Part shown: positions 42,865 to 52,398 of the stretch, piece by piece
Layout: each line of letters begins with the position of its first letter
How positions within the stretch are numbered: position 1 is the stretch's first letter
NCBI GenBank assembly: GCA_900465685.1
Contig: UEGR01000011.1
Coordinates: 124,001-188,000 of the forward strand
Source of the DNA: Hyphomicrobiales bacterium
Lineage (GTDB): Bacteria > Pseudomonadota > Alphaproteobacteria > Rhizobiales > Rhizobiaceae
Direction of reading: 5' to 3'
DNA length: 64,000 nt
Made by a program: the position numbers and the translations under genes
Notes under the pieces: generated by a model
What the model saw: the letters and a program-made list of their open reading frames with translations, nothing else
The model's database searches: none
What the model was told of the DNA's origin: nothing

Positions 42865-43619
42865 CACTTACCTGCCTCCGCAGCGCCGACAAAGCCCTTA
42901 TCCTTGATGATCGCCTGACCGGCATCGCTTTCAAGGAAAGCAAGGAAGGCCTTGGCGGCATCGCTTTCATTCTTCTCAATTAGAGCCGCCGGATATAGGA
43001 TCGGCGCGTGGCTGGTTGCCGGGAAGCGATAGGCTTCGACCAGATCCGGCGCGGCAGCGCGGTCAGATGCATAGACGATGGCGGCCTTCACTTCGCCGCG
43101 GCTGACATATTGCAGGGCAACGCGCACATTTTCAGCGAATACGCCGTTCTTCTCGACGTCTTTCCAGATATCGAGCTTCTCCAGCGCCGCCTTGCCGTAT
43201 TTACCGGCAGGTACGTTGGACGGATCGCCCATGGAGAAACGGTCAGCGCTCAACAGTTCCTTGGCATCGGCCTTCGGCGTATCCTTCTGCGTGGCGATAA
43301 CCAGCGCATTACCCGCGATCACCTTGCGCGATGCCTTGTCGATGGCATTGGCCTTCTCGACATAATCCATCCAGTCCAGATCGGCGGAAATGAAAATCTG
43401 GGCCGGTGCACCCTGTTCGATCTGCTTGGCCAGTACCGACGAGGACGCAAAGGAAGCGACAACTTCCGTGCCATCCTTGGCCTTGATCTGCTTGGCAGCT
43501 TCTTCAATCACATCCTTCATGCTCGCAGCGGCAAATACCGTGACCTTTTCGGCGGCATGCGCGACCGAAGCGGCACCAGCGGCAACTGTGATAAGAAATG
43601 CGGCTATAAGTTTTTTCAT
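42864..43619 (-). CDS. modA: Molybdate-binding periplasmic protein ModA
   Basis: A 251-residue periplasmic binding protein. The signal peptide (MKKLIAAFLITVAAGAASVAHA) ends after Ala-His-Ala at 20-22. The mature part begins with VTVFAAASMKDVIEEAA, whose Ser and Ala residues bind the oxyanion, and later has VASFASSSVLAKQIEQGAPA and VALQYVSRGEVKAAIVYASD. It delivers molybdate (or tungstate) to ModBC. GGAGGG precedes the ATG. First gene of the operon; a structured leader lies upstream. Confidence 0.96.
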   Translation of the reverse strand: MKKLIAAFLITVAAGAASVAHAAEKVTVFAAASMKDVIEEAAKQIKAKDGTEVVASFASSSVLAKQIEQGAPAQIFISADLDWMDYVEKANAIDKASRKVIAGNALVIATQKDTPKADAKELLSADRFSMGDPSNVPAGKYGKAALEKLDIWKDVEKNGVFAENVRVALQYVSRGEVKAAIVYASDRAAAPDLVEAYRFPATSHAPILYPAALIEKNESDAAKAFLAFLESDAGQAIIKDKGFVGAAEAGK

Positions 43620-43664
43620 GACTACCCTCCATATTGCCCGTTTGAACGGACAAACACCATCATC

Positions 43665-43682
43665 CGCCGGAACGAACCGGCG
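43665..43682. promoter_or_regulatory. Hairpin in the modA leader region
   Basis: CGCCGG (43665-43670) and CCGGCG (43677-43682) form a 6-bp stem, and CCGTT-TG-AACGG forms another at 43638-43649. Both lie between the modA start and 70 bases upstream. I see no ModE-type palindrome and no molybdenum-cofactor riboswitch. A role in mod regulation is only possible. Confidence 0.3.
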
Positions 43683-43857
43683 CGCTTTTTTGCGATGATG
43701 GGTATGATGGAGGCAAACGCGACCCGGATGCCGTCAGACCCTTGATGCACGGGCGTCCATGCAAAAGCCGCCCAAAATTCCGTAACGAATTCAGATCGTT
43801 CCAGAATCGAAGCCACCATAATGCGGTGCAACTTATTTTGCTAGTCCCGGAAGCCTA

Positions 43858-44775
43858 TCAACTGCCGATATGCTTGTGCTGACCACGGGCTTTGGCAAGC
43901 CCGATCTGCTTCTGGCGCTCGGCAAAACGGGCACGGTCTTCCGGCGTGCGCTCATCATAGCAGCCAGCGCAGGAAATACCTTCCTCGAAGAACTTCGAGA
44001 GCTTGTCTTCCGGCGTAATCGGGCGACGGCAGGCGCGGCAAAGCTCCACATCGCTTTCGGTGAGGCCATGACCAACGGCAACGCGCTCGTCAAAGACGAA
44101 GCACTCGCCATTCCACATGCTTTTTTCCTGTGGGACTTCTTCGAGATATTTGAGAATTCCACCCTTGAGATGGAAGACATCGTCAAAGCCGAGGCCTTTC
44201 ACAAAGGCCGTCGCCTTTTCGCAGCGGATACCGCCGGTGCAGAACATGGCGATCTTCTTGCCTTCCAGCTTGTCGCGGTTCTGCTCGACCCAATCCGGAA
44301 ATTCGCGGAAGGTCTTGGTTTGCGGATCGAGAGCACCCTCAAAAGTACCGATGGCATATTCATAATCGTTGCGCGTATCGACAACGACCGTGTTTTCGTC
44401 GGCAATCAGGGCGTTCCAGTCCTGCGCGGCGACATAGGTGCCAACACTTTTCAGCGGGTCGATACCATCGACACCCATGGTAACGATTTCTCGCTTCAGC
44501 CGCACCTTCATGCGATTGAATGGCATTTCGCTTGCATGGGAATATTTCAGCTCCGGCTGGCTGAGGCCCGGAATGGCAGTGATATGCTGGACAAGCTTTT
44601 CAATCGCTGCTGGCGAACCGGCAACCGTACCGTTGATGCCTTCGGCAGCCAAAAGCAGCGTTCCCTTGATGCCATTGCCACAGCAAAGCTGGGCCAGCGG
44701 CTCACGCAGGCTTTCATATTGCGGCAGAGGCGCAAAGCAATAGAGGGCGGCGACAGTGAAAGGCAAATTGCTCAT
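43858..44775 (-). CDS. trhO: tRNA uridine 5-hydroxylase TrhO (rhodanese domain)
   Basis: A 305-residue UPF0176/YceA protein, now named TrhO, which makes 5-hydroxyuridine at the wobble base of tRNA using oxygen. An N-terminal ferredoxin-like domain covers residues 1-100 ([14 protein letters not shown]). A rhodanese domain covers about 120-220, with [15 protein letters not shown] and the catalytic-Cys loop [15 protein letters not shown]. The C-terminal part has Cys pairs ([15 protein letters not shown]) of a likely metal site. The start at 44775 is chosen over an in-frame start 11 residues earlier. It is divergent from the muramidase gene. Confidence 0.92.
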   Translation of the reverse strand: MSNLPFTVAALYCFAPLPQYESLREPLAQLCCGNGIKGTLLLAAEGINGTVAGSPAAIEKLVQHITAIPGLSQPELKYSHASEMPFNRMKVRLKREIVTMGVDGIDPLKSVGTYVAAQDWNALIADENTVVVDTRNDYEYAIGTFEGALDPQTKTFREFPDWVEQNRDKLEGKKIAMFCTGGIRCEKATAFVKGLGFDDVFHLKGGILKYLEEVPQEKSMWNGECFVFDERVAVGHGLTESDVELCRACRRPITPEDKLSKFFEEGISCAGCYDERTPEDRARFAERQKQIGLAKARGQHKHIGS

Positions 44776-44906
44776 CGGTTGTGTCTTCTTTGAAAATCTA
44801 CCCCGCAACTAATCCCCTGACACGGCGAATTCAAGACTACTTTATCCTCTGGGCCTCGGATGCAGCGAAAATCACCTCGAAGACCACCATCCAAGAGGAG
44901 AAATGC

Positions 44907-45518
44907 ATGTTCGACAGACAAACCATCGATGCGATGACCGCCATGGCAAAACAGGGCCAAATCGAGCCAGCTGCCCTGCTGGCAGTTGCGGAAGTGGAAA
45001 GCGGCGGTCGCGCGCTCTACGATGTGGATGGACACAAGGAACCGGCAATCCGCTTTGAAGGGCACTATTTCGACCGCAGGCTTTCCGGGCGCATTCGCGA
45101 TTATGCCCGCAAAGACGGCCTGTCGGCACCAGAAGCAGGCAAGATCGCCAATCCGAAATCGCAAGGCGACCGCTGGCTGCTGCTGGAGCGCGCCATGGGA
45201 CTCGACAAGAAGGCCGCACTGGAATCCACCTCATGGGGATTGGGCCAGGTCATGGGAGCGCATTGGGAATGGCTCGGCTTTGCTTCAGTCGATGCGCTGG
45301 TGGCAGAGGCACGCGTGTCGGTTGCCGGTCAGGTACGGCTGATGTTGCGCTTCATCGAAAAGGCGGGCCTAGCAGATGCCATGCGCACCTGCGACTGGCG
45401 CGGCTTTGCAAAGCGCTATAATGGCCCCTCCTTCGCCCGCAACAATTACGATACGCGCATGGCCGCCGCTTATGCCCGCTGGAGCAAACAGATCGGCACA
45501 CTCAAGACTGCGGCCTGA
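44907..45518 (+). CDS. N-acetylmuramidase family protein (DUF3380)
   Basis: A 203-residue protein of the N-acetylmuramidase (DUF3380, GH108-like neighbour) family. Marks are AEVESGGRALYDVDGHKEPA with the probable catalytic Glu, FEGHYFDRRL, STSWGLGQVMGAHW and FAKRYNGPSFARNNYDTRMA. Such domains cut peptidoglycan and are common in phage endolysins. There is no signal peptide or membrane anchor here, and no phage genes flank it. The ATG at 44907 has AGAGGAG. An inverted repeat CTTGTCC/GGACAAG lies after the stop (45525-45545). Confidence 0.88.
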   Translation: MFDRQTIDAMTAMAKQGQIEPAALLAVAEVESGGRALYDVDGHKEPAIRFEGHYFDRRLSGRIRDYARKDGLSAPEAGKIANPKSQGDRWLLLERAMGLDKKAALESTSWGLGQVMGAHWEWLGFASVDALVAEARVSVAGQVRLMLRFIEKAGLADAMRTCDWRGFAKRYNGPSFARNNYDTRMAAAYARWSKQIGTLKTAA

Positions 45519-45657
45519 AAACAAGCTTGTCCCGGCTGTGGACAAGTTCGCCTCATCCATTTAAATCGATTTATCACATTCCGTGCATGTCCATTTTTTC
45601 GGAATCGTTGCACATTCCGCAAAATACGCCGAGATACTCAAACAGCCGAGCGAGCCG

Positions 45658-46296
45658 ATGCCTCAGAAAACCGATCTTCTCGTCCCCGTCATGACAGGCC
45701 AGCCGGTGATCCCGGTTCTGCTGATCGACAAGGTTGAACATGCCGTGCCGCTGGCGCGCGCATTGGCCAAGGGCGGCCTGCCCGCCATTGAGATCACCTT
45801 ACGCACGGCTGCGGCCCTCGACGCCATTCGCGCTGTGGCGGATGAAGTGCCGGAAGCCATCGTCGGTGCGGGCACCATCCTCAATGCCAAGCAGTATGAA
45901 CAGGCAGCAAAGGCCGGTTCGCGCTTTATCGTCAGCCCCGGCGCGACCAAGCAGATTGTCGACGCTGCCGATGACAGCCCCGTCCCGCTTTTGCCGGCCG
46001 CCATCACACCGAGCGAAATGCTGGCGCTTCGCGAGGAAGGCTATACGCATCTGAAGTTCTTCCCGGCTGAACAGGCAGGCGGTGCGCCTTTCCTGAAGGC
46101 GCTCTCCTCTCCACTGGCCGGAACCTTCTTCTGCCCCACCGGCGGCATCAGCCTTGCCAATGCGAAAACCTATCTCTCGCTGCCAAACGTTGTTTGTGTC
46201 GGTGGTTCGTGGGTTGCTCCGAAGGAACTGGTGGAAGCGGGCGAATGGGATGCCATCACCAAGCTTGCAAGCGATGCCGCCAGCCTGAAAGGCTGA
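45658..46296 (+). CDS. eda: KDPG/KHG aldolase
   Basis: A 212-residue 2-keto-3-deoxy-6-phosphogluconate aldolase, which splits KDPG to pyruvate and glyceraldehyde-3-phosphate in the Entner-Doudoroff pathway. Marks are PAIEITLRTAAAL with the catalytic Glu, GAGTILNAKQYEQA, FIVSPGATKQIV, HLKFFPAEQAGG with the Schiff-base Lys, and FCPTGGISLANAKTYLSLPN. The start at 45658 gives the family length; an earlier frame would add 25 unrelated residues. edd is not adjacent. A strong terminator follows. Confidence 0.95.
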   Translation: MPQKTDLLVPVMTGQPVIPVLLIDKVEHAVPLARALAKGGLPAIEITLRTAAALDAIRAVADEVPEAIVGAGTILNAKQYEQAAKAGSRFIVSPGATKQIVDAADDSPVPLLPAAITPSEMLALREEGYTHLKFFPAEQAGGAPFLKALSSPLAGTFFCPTGGISLANAKTYLSLPNVVCVGGSWVAPKELVEAGEWDAITKLASDAASLKG

Positions 46297-46315
46297 GACC
46301 CCCAAGCTTACCAAT

Positions 46316-46342
46316 AAAAAAGGGGCCTCGCGGCCCCTTTTT
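46316..46342. terminator. Bidirectional intrinsic terminator
   Basis: A-run, GGGGCC (46322-46327), loop TCGC, GGCCCC (46332-46337), then a T-run. It lies between the convergent eda and DUF882 genes and has tracts for both directions. Confidence 0.93.
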
Positions 46343-46362
46343 CTTTGCTATCGTTGCAGCAA

Positions 46363-48324
46363 TCAATTGGTTGCGGTAAATTTTGCGACCGTCAGGAAGG
46401 TCACAGCATTGCCGCTGAACTTGTTGGCGCGATCGCTTGGCAGATCGCCCTGCTGGAAGCCAGCCGTATAGACCATTGCTGGTGCAGTGCGCATCGCATC
46501 GTTGCGCAGCACCGGATTGGTGACCGGGGCCTTCTGCGCCATGGATTCCGACGACATCGCCATTTCCGCATTATGCACGGCTGCCGGTTGCACCACGACA
46601 TGCGGCTTTGCAGCCGAGGCCTTGGCAACACGACGGGCACCCTTGGCAGTGGTGCGAACGCCGGTATCGACAGCCTTGCCAACTGCGACCGGCTGCTTGG
46701 CACGGGCTACAGCAGGTTCAACCGGCGCTGCGACTGGTGCCAGAGAGGCGGTCTGAACCGGAGCCGGTTTCATCTGTACTTTGGCAACAGGCTCGGAATC
46801 ATAGTCGTCGCTCGGCGGTGCAATCAGTTCGCCAATCTCATCCTTCCTGGACAGCATGGCGAGCTGGGTATTCGGCTCGGCGGCGCGCGGTGCCTGCTTC
46901 GGCAGCGGCAAAGCGCCCGCTTCACCAGGATTGGTCGGCGACGAACCTGCACCAGCGACGGCCACAGCGTCGTTCTCATGCGTGTTGACCAGCGCAGCTA
47001 TCGCATCCTGACCGGAAGCGGCAGGCTGTTCACCCGGGCGTTCCGGACGCTGCGACGGGATGACCGAGGCAACAAGCTGCGCCTGTGCATCATCACCTTC
47101 AAGCTGTGGACGTGCTGACGGGATCGGCACGAAACCGTTCATAAGCGGCGAAGCATCGGCCACCTGCGCGGCGTCGGGATCGGCAGCGGCAAGGGCCACG
47201 GCATCCTGCGGCGCCATTTCAGGCTTGCGCGCCGGGATCGGCACATTCATCGCCACAACAGCAGCGCCCTGATCGGCAACATTGCCGGTCTGCGCCTGGG
47301 ATTCGAGCGATTGCGGGTTCAAACCAGTTTCAGGACGCGGAGCCTGCATCGGAACCGGCGCTTCACGCGGCGGCAATGCAGCGACCATCGTCTCACGTGG
47401 CTGCGTCGGAGCTTCCTCTTCCGGTGCAGCGGCTGGAGCCTGCTTGGCCGGAGCGGTCGCACGCGCCGGGCGCGCTGTCGCCGGAGTAGCGACATCACCA
47501 TTATCTTCTTCTTCGTCGGCACCACCGCCAAAGAGCGCGCCAAACAGCGTCTTGCTCTTGCGCGTCGACGTGGAATTGCTGGCCACCATGATGTCGCCAC
47601 CACCGCCAGCCTTGCGCTTTTCGATCATGGCCAGAGCCTGTTCATAACCCGGCAACGGCTTACCGTCTGCCGGAAGGTGAGCGGTCTTGCCATCCGGGAA
47701 CAATGCCAGCAATTCGCGACGGCTCATGCGCGGCCAGGAGCGGACATTGCCGACATCCATGTGCACGAAAGGCGAGCCGGAGCGCGGATAATAGCCGACG
47801 CCGCCGATCTGGTAGCGCATGCCGATGCCGCGCAGCTTGGCCAGATTGACGCCAGGAATGTAATAGTCCATCGCGCGGCCCAGCATATGCTGGCTCTTCT
47901 TGGCGACGCCGCGCGTGCTGGAACGCAGCATGGCGTTGGTCGCCGGAGAGCGATAGGCCGATACAACATTGATATATTCGCGCGAGCCGGTGGACTGATA
48001 GACCTGCCAGACCAGATCGAACAGGCGCGGGTCCATCTTGGTCGGCTCATTGCGACGCCAGTCGCGCAGGAAGACATTGAGACGCTTCAGCCCTTCGGGC
48101 ACATAGCGACCATTCTTCTTGAAGACGATTTCCGCCTTTTCGCCGGTATGGACGTAATAAAGCTTGAGGGAGCGGGTTTCAGCCGAAGCCTGCGTTGGGG
48201 TACCCACGAGGGCAATTGCCGCCGCAACAAGGGAAAACGAGAGAGACAGACGCGCCTTCGCACCAATCCGGGCTTTTTGCCAGACATTCGCGAAATGCGC
48301 TTTCATGGTCGATATGCTGTTCAT
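46363..48324 (-). CDS. DUF882 (YcbK/M15-like) exported protein with long low-complexity tail
   Basis: A 653-residue exported protein. A signal segment (about 25-48) precedes a DUF882/peptidase M15_2 domain (about 50-205) with the zinc motif SQHMLGRAMDYYIPG (H146, D153) and FVHMDVGNVR (H188, D190), typical of D-Ala-D-Ala-type peptidoglycan peptidases. The last ~430 residues are a Pro/Ala-rich, poorly ordered region, with short repeats such as IPxARPQ and MxAPRP. Typical DUF882 proteins are about 180-250 residues, so the tail is a large addition that may span or bind the cell wall. Confidence 0.88.
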   Translation of the reverse strand: MNSISTMKAHFANVWQKARIGAKARLSLSFSLVAAAIALVGTPTQASAETRSLKLYYVHTGEKAEIVFKKNGRYVPEGLKRLNVFLRDWRRNEPTKMDPRLFDLVWQVYQSTGSREYINVVSAYRSPATNAMLRSSTRGVAKKSQHMLGRAMDYYIPGVNLAKLRGIGMRYQIGGVGYYPRSGSPFVHMDVGNVRSWPRMSRRELLALFPDGKTAHLPADGKPLPGYEQALAMIEKRKAGGGGDIMVASNSTSTRKSKTLFGALFGGGADEEEDNGDVATPATARPARATAPAKQAPAAAPEEEAPTQPRETMVAALPPREAPVPMQAPRPETGLNPQSLESQAQTGNVADQGAAVVAMNVPIPARKPEMAPQDAVALAAADPDAAQVADASPLMNGFVPIPSARPQLEGDDAQAQLVASVIPSQRPERPGEQPAASGQDAIAALVNTHENDAVAVAGAGSSPTNPGEAGALPLPKQAPRAAEPNTQLAMLSRKDEIGELIAPPSDDYDSEPVAKVQMKPAPVQTASLAPVAAPVEPAVARAKQPVAVGKAVDTGVRTTAKGARRVAKASAAKPHVVVQPAAVHNAEMAMSSESMAQKAPVTNPVLRNDAMRTAPAMVYTAGFQQGDLPSDRANKFSGNAVTFLTVAKFTATN

Positions 48325-48685
48325 CGAATCGTATCGCCTTAAAGTTTTGTCCGCCCCCAGAGGCTACAAGTCCGAAACTCGCGGCAACTGTCAGTCACAA
48401 CAGTTGCAAATCGTCTCGTCCACAGCTCTCTTTCCAAGTGACCTTTTCTGAGCGCCGCACGAAATCCGCTTCGTTCCGCCATAGATCCAATTGTCGGATT
48501 TAATGGTTAATGGACGCTTAGTGAACAACAAATGCGGAAACACCATGGCAAAAAAGACACAGGAGCGCATCTATTTTCGCTATGGTAAAAAAACTATTAA
48601 CAGTCTTTAATTGGCAACAGTCGACCTAACCTCTAAAGAAAGAGGATTAGAGCTTTATAAAATTCAATAAGTTAAGCTGGTTTTA
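48325..48685. other. Intergenic region, no gene seen
   Basis: About 360 bp between the DUF882 gene start and the end of the NtrC-like gene. It must hold the DUF882 promoter. The right half is AT-rich with several TTAA words, including TTAACAGTCTTTAA at 48597-48610, whose 6-base spacing misses the CtrA form. No credible small ORF or terminator is seen. Confidence 0.4.
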
Positions 48686-50200
48686 TTATCCTGCGGTGCG
48701 CCTGAAAGGGGTGTTATCCCCATCATGACCGTCATCGAATCCCCTGCCGGAGATGGAGGTCACATCAATGCCATATTCCTTCAGCTTCCGGTAAAGCGTG
48801 GTCCTTCCGATGCCCAAACGACGTGCGACTTCGCTGATTTGCCCATCGTAATGCGCCAGAGCGAAGCGGATCATCTCTTCTTCGGCAGCAGCAAGCGTGC
48901 GCACTTCGCCCTCCGCATTCACGCCACTGATGACGCCGGGCGTCACCTTGCCGGATGCAACGCCGACCGGCATCGCCGTCCTCGGGCCGGTGTAGGATGC
49001 GCCCGTCCAGCTGTCTGTATTGCTCACCAGCTCGCCGAAATCCGCCATGGTCAGCTCGCGTGTTTCGCAGAGCAGGACAGCACGGAAAACCGCATTCTTC
49101 AGCTCGCGCACATTGCCCGGCCAGTCATAGGTCTTCAGCCGCTCCAACACATGCGGCGCAACGCCGGTGATATGGCCGCGCCGCTCCTCGCTGGCAAAAC
49201 GCATCGTGAAGTGATGCAGCAGGACCGCAATGTCTTCCTGCCGGTTGCGCAAGGCCGGAACCGGCAGCGTGAACGAACCCAGCAATTGACCTAGCCCGGG
49301 GTGAAACCGCCCCATATGGACAAGATCGTTGAGGGGCTGCGTCGTGGAAGCCATGACGCGCGCATTGAATGGGTATTGAATACCCGCTGCTTCGAATTGT
49401 CCCGTCTGCATCGCCGAATAGAGCCGCATCTGGGCATGACGCGGCAGGAAGCCGACTTCATCCAGATAGAGCGTGCCGCCATCGGCGCTCACCAGTTTGC
49501 CGAAAACGCCCTCCGGCCCCGCAAGCGCAGGCCCCGGCACACGCGCAGTTTCCGACGCACCGAACAGGATTTGATCCACATTGTCCGATGTCAGTGTTCG
49601 GCAATCAACCGTAGTGAATGTTTCACGCCATCTCGCACCGCCGCTGCAAATGGCGCGGGCCAGAGTTTCCTTGCCACTGCCCGGTTCTCCATCAAGAAGA
49701 AGTGGCGCATCCAGCGCGGCAGCGCGCCTCGCAGCGACCATCGCCCGGTCCATATCCGGACTTCTGGCAATGATATCGGAGAGTGGGAAATGCGTCCGCA
49801 GCGAGCGGTTGCGGCGCACCTCATGGGCGAGCGCATCGAGCTTGAGCACATTGGAAATGGAAAGCTGAACGCGCTCAGGCACGACAGGCGTGGTCACGAA
49901 ATCGACTGCGCCGAGTTTGATGGCCTGCAAGGCCCTGTTAAGCCCATCATTTTGAACAAGCACGATCACCGGAATGGTCACGCCTGCATCGCGCATCTTG
50001 GCGAGAACACTCAGCCCATCCATATCCGGCATGGCCATGTCGAGCAGGATGAGCGCAATATCCTTGCGCTGCGTCGCGAAGCTGAGCGCGCCGCTGCCCC
50101 CGTCGGTCAGGATGGTGCGATAACCCATGCGCTGGACCATCGCCTCAATGTTGCGTCGGTGAATCGGATCGTCATCCGCTATGAGAATGCGCGTGCCCAT
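48686..50200 (-). CDS. NtrC-like response regulator lacking the GAFTGA loop
   Basis: A 504-residue protein with a receiver (1-120, phosphate site D54), an AAA+ domain (about 140-370) and a Fis-type helix-turn-helix (about 440-485: ARRLGIGRTTLYRKLKEYGI). The AAA+ has Walker A GEPGSGKE (171-178), Walker B GGTLYLDEV and the sensor-II-region YDWPGNVRELKNAVFRA. The L1 loop that contacts sigma-54, normally GAFTGA, is replaced by a stretch around GASETARVPGPALAGPEG (214-231). In the receiver the conserved Lys of KP is Thr (TTP). It may therefore act without sigma-54. It stands alone, facing pepF. Confidence 0.88.
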   Translation of the reverse strand: MGTRILIADDDPIHRRNIEAMVQRMGYRTILTDGGSGALSFATQRKDIALILLDMAMPDMDGLSVLAKMRDAGVTIPVIVLVQNDGLNRALQAIKLGAVDFVTTPVVPERVQLSISNVLKLDALAHEVRRNRSLRTHFPLSDIIARSPDMDRAMVAARRAAALDAPLLLDGEPGSGKETLARAICSGGARWRETFTTVDCRTLTSDNVDQILFGASETARVPGPALAGPEGVFGKLVSADGGTLYLDEVGFLPRHAQMRLYSAMQTGQFEAAGIQYPFNARVMASTTQPLNDLVHMGRFHPGLGQLLGSFTLPVPALRNRQEDIAVLLHHFTMRFASEERRGHITGVAPHVLERLKTYDWPGNVRELKNAVFRAVLLCETRELTMADFGELVSNTDSWTGASYTGPRTAMPVGVASGKVTPGVISGVNAEGEVRTLAAAEEEMIRFALAHYDGQISEVARRLGIGRTTLYRKLKEYGIDVTSISGRGFDDGHDGDNTPFRRTAG

Positions 50201-50516
50201 TAAAAGCTTTAATCAACCTGTGGAGTTCCCGCGCCCGAACACATTAAACAGTTTAAAAATAGAACAAAGTTTTATGCTCCAGGCGCGCTATTTGGAGCCA
50301 GAGCACTAACAATTGCAAGACCTTAAAACAGTATCTGACGCTACATTCACAAAATTTTCGGCTAAAAAACACTCAATGCTTGAAGCGCCCAAAAAGTAAT
50401 CGCGGAAGTTACTGGCAATTTATTGGTTGCTTACATAACACCGGTTGCACCACTTGATTGTGCCTCTTGGCGATCCCGGCAAGACATGCGAGAAGAAGGC
50501 CAACAGGAGAATGCTT
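50201..50516. other. Divergent promoter region of the NtrC-like gene and pepF
   Basis: 316 bp, AT-rich in the middle. An inverted repeat GCTCCA (50276-50281) and TGGAGC (50293-50298) lies about 220-240 bp before pepF. TTAA words recur but not with CtrA spacing. No gene is seen. Confidence 0.35.
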
Positions 50517-52391
50517 ATGACCCGCTTTTCAGACTCTGCTTCGTTCAACGCAGTTCTTCACGCGCCTGTTTTGGCCCCGTCTGGCGATAGCGCCGCTGCC
50601 GAAAAGACAGCCCTCGGCAAGCTGCCGGAATGGAACCTTGCCGATCTTTATCCCGCGCCCGACAGCCCACAACTCAAGGCCGATATCGAAAAGGCCATGA
50701 AGGATTCAGGCTCGTTTGAAGAGCGCTGGAAGGGCAAGCTCGGCGCGGAAGCAGCGAAAGCTGACGGCGGCAATTTTGCCGATGCGATCAAGCAGTTTGA
50801 GGCGCTGGACGAGTTGCTGGGGCGCATCGCCTCCTATGCCGGGCTCTATTATTACGGCGATACGACCGATCCGAAGCGCATGAAGCTTTTTGGCGATGTG
50901 CAGCAGAAGCTGACCGACGCCAGCACGCATCTCATCTTTTTCAGCCTCGAACTGAACCGCATCGAGGATGCAATTCTCGACAAGGCCATGGATGCCAATG
51001 CGTCAATCGGACATTACCGTCCGTGGCTGACCGATCTGCGCAAGGACAAGCCCTATCAGCTGGACGACAAGCTGGAACAGCTTTTCCACGAAAAGTCGAT
51101 CACCGGCTTCGGCGCATGGAACCGCCTGTTCGACGAGACCATGTCGGGCCTGCGTTTCGAGGTCGACGGTCAGGAACTGGCCATCGAGCCGACGCTGAAC
51201 ATGCTGCAGGACGCTGACGGCGCGGTCCGCAAAAAGGCCTCGGAAGCGCTGGCCAAGACATTTGGTGCCAATCTGCGCATTTTCACGCTGATCACCAACA
51301 CGCTGGCCAAGGACAAGGAAATCTCCGACCGCTGGCGCGGCTTTCAGGATATTGCCGACAGCCGCCACCTCGCAAACCGCGTTGAACGCGAAGTTGTGGA
51401 TGCGCTGGCCAAGGCGGTCGAAGACGCCTATCCGCGCCTTTCGCATCGCTATTATGCGCTGAAGGCCAAGTGGCTCGGCCTCGACAAACTGGAAAACTGG
51501 GATCGCAACGCACCGCTGCCGGAAACCCCGCAGGCCCTGATTTCATGGGATGAAGCGCGCGATACCGTGCTTTCAGCCTATGGCAATTTTGCGCCGGAAA
51601 TGGCCGCGATTGCCAAGGATTTCTTCGACAAGAACTGGATCGATGCGCCGGTGCGGCCCGGCAAGGCTCCGGGCGCCTTCGCGCATCCGACCGTCCCTTC
51701 CGCGCATCCTTACGTGTTGCTCAACTATATGGGCAAGCCGCGCGATGTGATGACGCTTGCCCATGAGCTTGGCCATGGCGTGCATCAGGTTCTCGCTGGC
51801 GGTCAGGGCGCGCTGATGGCGTCGACCCCGCTGACGCTGGCCGAAACCGCCTCGGTCTTCGGCGAAATGCTGACCTTCCGCTCGCTGCTGGAGCGGACGA
51901 AGGACAAGCGCGAACGTAAGGCCATGCTGGCCCAGAAGGCCGAAGACATGATCAATACGGTCGTGCGTCAGATCGCCTTCTATCAGTTCGAGCGTCGTGT
52001 CCACACCGAGCGCCGCGAAGGCGAATTGACGTCAGAGCGCATCGGCGAAATCTGGATGGACGTGCAGCGCGAAAGCCTCGGCGACGCGGTGCACCTCAAT
52101 CCGGGCTATGAGACCTTCTGGACCTATATTCCGCACTTCATCCATTCGCCATTCTATGTCTATGCCTATGCTTTCGGCGATTGCCTGGTGAACTCGCTCT
52201 ATGCCGTCTATCAGAATTCCGAAAAGGGCTTTCAGCAGAAATATTTCGACATGCTGAAAGCGGGCGGCACCAAGCACCACACGGAACTGCTGGCACCGTT
52301 CGGCCTCGATGCAACGGACCCGAACTTCTGGAGCAAGGGCTTGTCGGTGATCGAAGGCATCATTGACGAACTCGAAGCCATGGAAGACTGA
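50517..52391 (+). CDS. pepF: Oligoendopeptidase F, M3 family
   Basis: A 624-residue zinc metallopeptidase of the M3B family (PepF/PZ-peptidase-like), which cuts oligopeptides in the cytoplasm. The zinc site HELGH is at residues 416-420, and the downstream Glu ligand lies in the LAETASVFGEML block about 25 residues on. Other marks are the N-terminal WNLADLYP and the C-terminal AYAFGDCLVNSLYAVYQ. I chose the ATG at 50517, seven bases after AGGAG; an ATG two codons earlier is too close to the ribosome site. It is followed 7 bp later by pabB. Confidence 0.95.
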   Translation: MTRFSDSASFNAVLHAPVLAPSGDSAAAEKTALGKLPEWNLADLYPAPDSPQLKADIEKAMKDSGSFEERWKGKLGAEAAKADGGNFADAIKQFEALDELLGRIASYAGLYYYGDTTDPKRMKLFGDVQQKLTDASTHLIFFSLELNRIEDAILDKAMDANASIGHYRPWLTDLRKDKPYQLDDKLEQLFHEKSITGFGAWNRLFDETMSGLRFEVDGQELAIEPTLNMLQDADGAVRKKASEALAKTFGANLRIFTLITNTLAKDKEISDRWRGFQDIADSRHLANRVEREVVDALAKAVEDAYPRLSHRYYALKAKWLGLDKLENWDRNAPLPETPQALISWDEARDTVLSAYGNFAPEMAAIAKDFFDKNWIDAPVRPGKAPGAFAHPTVPSAHPYVLLNYMGKPRDVMTLAHELGHGVHQVLAGGQGALMASTPLTLAETASVFGEMLTFRSLLERTKDKRERKAMLAQKAEDMINTVVRQIAFYQFERRVHTERREGELTSERIGEIWMDVQRESLGDAVHLNPGYETFWTYIPHFIHSPFYVYAYAFGDCLVNSLYAVYQNSEKGFQQKYFDMLKAGGTKHHTELLAPFGLDATDPNFWSKGLSVIEGIIDELEAMED

Positions 52392-52398
52392 GGCAAAA

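Noticed and set aside
43620-43857. Molybdenum-cofactor riboswitch or ModE operator before modA
   Set aside because: Small hairpins exist, but I could not match the conserved core of either element.
44907-45518. Prophage remnant around the muramidase gene
   Set aside because: No phage structural, integrase or holin gene is nearby; neighbours are trhO and eda.
48597-48610. CtrA-like TTAA-N6-TTAA
   Set aside because: The spacing is six, not seven, and the area is AT-rich, so a chance match is likely.
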